NCBI GenBank assembly: GCA_964017125.1
Contig: OZ024911.1
Span: 39,049,917-39,113,916, forward strand
Reading direction: 5' to 3'
Origin: Flabesymbios commensalis
Taxonomy: Eukaryota; Annelida; Polychaeta; Terebellida; Flabelligeridae
Length of the DNA stretch: 64,000 nt
Made by a program: the position numbers and the translations under genes. This document shows, piece by piece, positions 58,741 through 64,000 of this stretch; the stretch's first letter is position 1, and each line of letters starts with the position of its first letter. The notes under the pieces are model-generated. The model made no database searches, was not told the DNA's origin, and saw only the letters and a list, made by a program, of their open reading frames with translations.

Positions 58741-59482
58741 TTTGATTCTCAATCAATCAATCAAAATAAAACTTCTATAGCGCCTATATCCTCAGCGGAC
58801 TGAGCTCAAAGGCGCACAAATCCTTAGCGTGATCATGTGTCATAATCGAGGCCAAAGCAGGTTCGTCAACAGGGAGCCGGGCTGCTGAGGGACTAGGGTG
58901 GATAAGCCAGGTCAAATAGGTGAGATTTAAGTAATTTCCGGAATGTTAAGATTGTTTTGGCATTACGTATTGGCACAGGCAGGGCGTTCCATAAGGCTGG
59001 ACCAGATATAGAGAAAGCTCTTGACCCAGTCTTAGTCTTTATACGAGGAACAACAAATCTATTCGAATTAGTGGAGCGTAGATATTTTGAGCATGTCGGC
59101 CGAACAAGTTAATCAGCCAGATATGCAGGTTGGTTTTCTTTTAGGGTTCGAAAAGTTATCGCACATATTTTTAAATGAATGCGAAACTTGACAGGAAGCC
59201 AATGTAATCGTTCCAGAATTGGAACGGAACGACTGAATCGTGGGGCGTTGGTTACCACTCTTGCAAGGCAGTTTTGAACGCGTTGTAATCTAGCGATATC
59301 CTTTTCTGACATATTGTGAAAAAGTGAGTTACAATAATCTAACTTACTACTGACGAGTGCCACTGCAATTTGCTTGGCAAGATCTAAAGACAGACTTTTT
59401 CGAATTCGACGCAGGTCACGGATATAATAGAAGCATGCCCTACATGTTTGGGATATGTGTTTTCGGAAATTCAGGCTACTGT
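58741..59482 (-). mobile_element. CR1/L2-like LINE, 3' copy
   Basis: Near-identical to 39682-40405, including the TCAA tail and the frame SSKLDYCNSLFHNMSEKD. It has about 24 extra bases near 58860 that the 39-kb copy lacks (a TCGTCAACAGGGAGCCGG phrase). 5' truncated at 59482. Confidence 0.92.
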
Positions 59483-59741
59483 TTACATATATTCCCCTAT
59501 CAAAATCATCAATAGCCTGTTCAGGCTATTTTTGAACTGTTGATCCCATCCATGGTTGCTGTACTATGTCTGGTTTCAAAGATTTAGCTTAACCAAAATT
59601 TTAAGTAAAGGCTGCTAATTTGTATATTTAACTAAGCAAAATAGATGTTATGGGAATGTAGGCCTACATCAAAATTGGCAGCTACGTTAGAGACTAAGAA
59701 ATATAAAACACGTCACAATTTTTTTAACGCTGCATAAAGCT

Positions 59742-59862
59742 ACGGCCCCACCGAACGCCGCGCCGCGCCGCGATATGAAAGCTGGGAAAAGTTTATCTTT
59801 CACGGCGCCGCGTTTTTTAACGTGCGGCGCGGCCTGGCGCGGCAATCGGTGGGGCCGTCACG
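59742..59862. mobile_element. GC-rich TIR MITE
   Basis: TACGGCCCCACCGAACGCCG faces CGGCAATCGGTGGGGCCGT; inner GCGCCGCG words are also inverted. About 118 bases. Confidence 0.75.
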
Positions 59863-59869
59863 ATACGTC

Positions 59870-60430
59870 ACGAAAACGATTTTTATCATTTTTAACATAA
59901 ACAAATTAAATACAAGGCTTGCGGCAAGTTGCATTTGCTTTAGTAACATATACATTTACAAAATAGCAAAAAAAACTAGAGTTTGTAAATTGAGGGCAGC
60001 AGCCCCATGGATTCAAGTGAGCATGCAGCACGACTCCGACCTGGCCTGCCTAAATGTTTGATTATAAATCGTCACCTTTAAACCCACTACAAAGCTATAC
60101 CACAGGGTACTAAATCTCAATCTTGTCGACCAAAATAAAAACAACCGTTGTCATCATTAGGCCTATGTCTCGTGGATTGCGGAATACCACAGCCACGTCA
60201 GAGGACAGCTGCCCTCGTCGGTTCTCCGCATTTGGGTGGCATTCCTTTCCTATGTAGGCCTATACGTATGATTCTTCCATGTTATTCCATCCTGGGATTA
60301 TAACTATTTTGCTAGTGCTCGCTTAAGATGTTAACCAACTTTAGGGCACGTCGGCTGTACTTGAACTAATACACAGTATTACATTCATTTCAAATAAGTG
60401 TGTATAGGTCAATAATATTGTAGTGAATAG
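59870..60430. other. No gene seen
   Basis: Intergenic sequence with two TAGGCCTA motifs. Confidence 0.3.
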
Positions 60431-60436
60431 ACCTAT

Positions 60437-60610
60437 CCTAGCAAGCATGGTACATTGGCCCAACAGTAAAGCCACGTTGGGCCAACGTCTGAGGTTTGCT
60501 AGGATAGGCCGATACACAGCAAACACGAGACATCGACCCAATGCTGGACCAATGTTGGTCCACCGTCTACGACGCTGGTCCAACATTGTTCTAACATTTG
60601 AAAGATATAT
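60437..60610. mobile_element. Two CAGCAAACA-family repeats side by side
   Basis: CCTAGCAAGCATGGTACATT to GGTTTGCTAGG (60436-60506) is a small complete copy. CAGCAAACACGAGACATCGA with core CCACCGTCTACGACGCTGGT (60517-60610) is a second. Confidence 0.7.
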
Positions 60611-60614
60611 TCGT

Positions 60615-61340
60615 CGTACTGTGATAATCTCAGGGATCAGCGACCAGGCGTGTTATCTATTGTATATTTACTGTGTTATCTACTGTATATCTGGTCTTTC
60701 AAATAAATATTATAATGTATTATAAGCTATCCTTGATTGGTTCAACCTGTGGTCGAATAGGCTACACAAGGCAGTTCTCTTCGGCCTATTATAAGCGCAA
60801 TCATAGTGGTCTCATAGATTAACCATATAATTATTCTATGGTGGTAGTTATATAGGTCTATTAACCCTCTTAATCTTGTTTTAAGACATGTGAGACATAT
60901 ACAAAAGTTATACATTATTATTTGTTCACCGGTAAAGCATATTGAAAAATTACAACTTTTTTTCATCAGTTAACATTCTTAACGATAATTTGTATGAGTT
61001 TGTTATAAAACATTATAAAAGGTAAAAATCAAGGGATGTGTCAATTTGCGTTTGCCTTATAATAACATCCTCCGCTCAGCAAAGAAGGACATTTTAATAC
61101 ATAATGGAACTCGCCTTCCACTTCGTTCATGTGTTATAAAGTGCAGTATCTTAAATTTCTGTCCCCTGAATTTTGTCTAACTTTTTCAACATGGAGTCTA
61201 TGATTTCGACATCTAAATTTATAGAGCGGAATCCAGACTGCTGGTGGTAGATTGATTGGATAATTATCTCAAAATGTTGTTTAAGCCGTCTGAAGAAAAT
61301 GGATTTAGAGCTATTATCAGCGCTGTAAAATAGCATTGTT
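60615..61340. other. No gene assigned
   Basis: A minus-strand frame 61151-61336 contains HQQSGFRSINLDVEIID, faintly like the RT motif region of a LINE, but too weak to call. Confidence 0.25.
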
Positions 61341-61346
61341 GAACAG

Positions 61347-61454
61347 CCGTATTCTCGTACAAGTTACGATATATCGTAGGCTTCTGATTGGTCGAGATGG
61401 CCATCTCGACCAATCGGAAGCCTACGATGTATCGTAACTTGTACGAGAATACGG
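61347..61454. repeat. Near-perfect palindrome, no spacer
   Basis: 54-base arms meet at 61400/61401 (GGTCGAGATGGCCATCTCGACC). Only about two mismatches by eye. It would form a cruciform or a fully paired hairpin RNA. Confidence 0.92.
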
Positions 61455-61499
61455 GCCATTCCAGTGAGAATAGTTTGACTTAGCCAGACCTCTGGGAAA

Positions 61500-63180
61500 C
61501 CATAATCACATAACACTAATTATCTTAACATATAGGTATTATAGGTAAATATTATTAGCGCGGTAAATGTCCAGCTCTCTCTCTGCCCTGATATATCTCG
61601 GGTGCGGAGTTTATTCTTTATCATTTCTGTCTGTAAGATATGCATAAATTGGCATGATTCACAATAAAAAAATAGGTTGTGTAATCATCATCAATTATAC
61701 CTTAAAATATGCAAAGCAGCGGTCATTGGAAATGTAATCTGTATACTGTATTACTGTATGTAATAGAAACCCTATTAATATTATTATTTTAAAAGGAAGA
61801 GGCTATACAGCGGCCAGCCGCTGTGCTGTGTTGAACATTCGCTTATTCAGCGGCCGAAATATATACTTGTTAGGACTACATGAATTATCTGGCTGCTGAA
61901 TTGCGGCAAATATCTCGAGCGGCCGAAATATAATAAGGGAAAAAAACATTTTTATGGCACATTTTTTTTCGAGTGATCTATAAAATACATTCTATTCTGA
62001 ACTCAAAAAAGAAAACCGTGTTCAATTCCCATGAATAGAAGGCAGACAAACACAAATTGAAAATCCGCTGTTTTTTACTAGATCCGGAGAAATTACCCGT
62101 TTTTCTGTAGTACACCATCATTTTTCATTATCATGAAGCATCTGTATGGGTTTGTCGTTTTTTACAGAGATTCATCTTGAATTTAGGCCATAAATGAGTT
62201 TAGTTGTTCAGAATAATGATGTTCGGACATAAAACACCCAAGAAAATAGTTATAAATACCAAAGGACAAGAAAGTCGATGCGGGGACGTAGCTGAACCAA
62301 GTTGAACTTACAGCTGTTTCAGTGCTATATGGAGGAATGCTTGATATATGGCCCATAATTGAACATTCTCAAGTCAGTTTCGTTAATTTCACTAAAAAAC
62401 ATGTTCATATGATATTTTTTCGCTGAAATGGCTGCCCGGTGATAATAAATGAGCAAAATAAATGGTCTTGTAGCAAAAACACATCCCATAGGCTCGAAAA
62501 TGTGCTTTCTGGAACTACGGCCTTAACGTCTCACCACACATAATACCCGTCCCATAGACTTACATGTATTATGACCCATACACTCAGACCTCCCAGCATT
62601 CTTTAAGTAGACAAATGTAAATAAACCTATGTATTTTTTTAACCATCAGACTGTCCTCTTTCAATATCAAAAATTAAAAAGGGGTGTGAAAGGGATATAA
62701 TTTTTTTTATTTGAGCTCATAATAACCTCTTGCCCCACTCTCCCCTGAGCGACCTCCAAAAAATTGACCTTGTTTTTTAGAAGAGCCTTGTTACAGTCAG
62801 CGCAAGGACTTCCTGTTGGATCTATCTTCCATCATTTTGATGCTTTTGCTATACCAAATCGTCACAGAATCGATTCAAATCGGTAGCAAAATGATATATC
62901 TGTAATATTTACCACCGAGGCTGTTGCAAAGAGCCACATTTTCAAAAAAGAGACTAACTTTCTTATTCTTAAACTTTATAATGATATGCGCGAATGAATT
63001 TGTGTGGTGAGACCTTAACGGATTTGACACTTGGTTAAGAAAGTTAGACATTAAAACAATTATGTCCACTGGTAGATATCATAACCGCTATGAAGGGAAA
63101 GTCTGTTGTGTCACATAATAAAAACAGTATGTCAGAGAACTATTAGAATGGATGTGCTAACCAAAAAATGAGATTTCTAC
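61500..63180. other. No gene seen; GCGGCC-containing words
   Basis: Intergenic. CAGCGGCCAGCCGCTG (61810), TTCAGCGGCCGAAATATA (61846) and GAGCGGCCGAAATATA (61918) suggest a worn local repeat related to the direct repeat at 63187. Confidence 0.35.
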
Positions 63181-63186
63181 GCAGCA

Positions 63187-63776
63187 TTATCGGCTGCTCT
63201 ATAACAAAATAAAGGCTCTTATGCAGCGGCTAGCACTATACCCAAAGTCACATTAAAAGTGATCAACCAGGATCGCATGTTTTTCGTCGATTTCTCGGTC
63301 AATTGTCAACCGATTTTCATGAAATTTGGTAACAATCATATTTCAGCAGAATCCTAATATCCCTGAAAATTTCGTAAAAATATATATCGTATTTCAAAAG
63401 TTAGACCATTTGACATGTAATAAATTGAAATTACGACGTCCCTCTATAAACCCATTAAACTAGTTCTAGAATTTTATTACATGTCAAATGGTCTAACTTT
63501 TGAAATATTCGATATAATTTTGTGAAATTTTTACCGCTGTTAGGATTTGAATAGAAAATGGCCTTTGCAAAATTTCAAGAAAATCGGTTCAGAATTGACG
63601 GAGAAATCGCCGAAAATCATGCGATCCTGGTTAATTTGACGGCGAGTATAGTAGCAGTGACAGGAGAGCGATTTCTCACACACAGCAGCCATTTTTTTCT
63701 AAAAAGGGCGCCACATGCTAGAATTATCGGCTGCTTTATAACACCACACAAGCGCTTATACAGCGGTCAGCTTTTT
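63187..63776. repeat. Direct repeat flanking a palindrome
   Basis: ATTATCGGCTGCTCTATAAC then CTTATGCAGCGGCTAGC (63187-63234) recurs as ATTATCGGCTGCTTTATAAC then CTTATACAGCGGTCAGC (63721-63770), about 80% alike, on either side of the palindrome. Confidence 0.65.
63265..63650. mobile_element. Foldback MITE, family F2
   Basis: Arms of about 160 bases: AACCAGGATCGCATG outward, GTTAGACCATTTGACATGTA inward, around a spacer near 63422-63475. Inner arms are nearly perfect, outer arms more worn. A short relative is at 20755. Confidence 0.85.
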
Positions 63777-63833
63777 CGGCGGTAAAGAGGGATAAACTTC
63801 AGGGAGCAGTGACATTTTCTAGAATTTCTAATT

Positions 63834-63951
63834 GCTTTAAATCGTCACACAAGATAATACATTAGTATCTGTTGATTACTGGGAAATACGAGCACATATC
63901 TATTCCCCGTAATCAACAGATACGAGATGTATTCACTAGTTTAAACGATTT
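63834..63951. repeat. Palindromic repeat
   Basis: AATACATTAGTATCTGTTGA faces TCAACAGATACGAGATGTAT, extending to AAATCGT / ACGATTT, around a centre of about 30 bases. Confidence 0.8.
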
Positions 63952-64000
63952 CACTCTACAGCAATAACATAATTGAATGTAGGTCTATTTCGAAACAAGA

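Overview
The window is AT-rich, transposon-dense animal nuclear DNA. There are no prokaryotic signals: genes are sparse, and splice acceptors, tRNA-derived SINEs, LINE reverse transcriptases, one LTR element and many inverted-repeat MITEs are visible. A lineage-specific set of alpha-1,3-fucosyltransferase (CAZy GT10) copies and the repeat style fit a marine invertebrate deuterostome (echinoderm, hemichordate or similar). That placement is an inference; no marker in the window fixes the species.

The only convincing host genes are three GT10 fucosyltransferase copies, all on + and spread over 48 kb. Copy 1 (67-385) is a broken 5' exon cut short at a LINE fragment. Copy 2 (18956-20110, 384 aa) looks intact, with a splice acceptor, a basic tail, a type II membrane anchor and a full catalytic domain in one exon. 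Copy 3 (46982-48124, 380 aa) has an intact catalytic domain, but its membrane-anchor end is replaced by sequence resembling the tail of the local SINE. If expressed, these enzymes would act in the Golgi, moving fucose from GDP-fucose to glycans; copy 3 may be mis-anchored.

Mobile DNA by region. 0.4-9.4 kb: LINE and SINE fragments, a 0.4 kb palindrome, a probable 2.6 kb TIR element carrying a 32-bp minisatellite, and a TIR element with a SINE inside it. 9.4-14.2 kb: a very young LTR retrotransposon on the minus strand with near-identical LTRs, an env-like reading frame and an array of co-varying hairpins. 15-18 kb: minisatellite, SINE, and a piggyBac-type MITE with four spaced AGGTCA half-sites. 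20-24.5 kb: two minus-strand LINE pieces, one with a MITE inside. 26-35 kb: a mariner-like MITE, a tRNA-like sequence, a LINE 3' end, nested palindromes, a cysteine-rich coding fragment and GGAT-type simple repeats downstream. 39.7-46.4 kb: two minus-strand LINEs next to each other, the second holding a TIR transposon and a SINE. 51.9-58 kb: two copies of a TIR element built from about 350-bp internal tandem units, with another TIR element nested in the first. 58-64 kb: a truncated LINE copy and several long palindromes.

Names were assigned by eye from motifs. Boundaries of repeats without target-site duplications are approximate. I did not find an operon-like or multi-gene system; the most unusual signals are the SINE-fused fucosyltransferase, the co-varying hairpin array and the satellite-carrying TIR elements.
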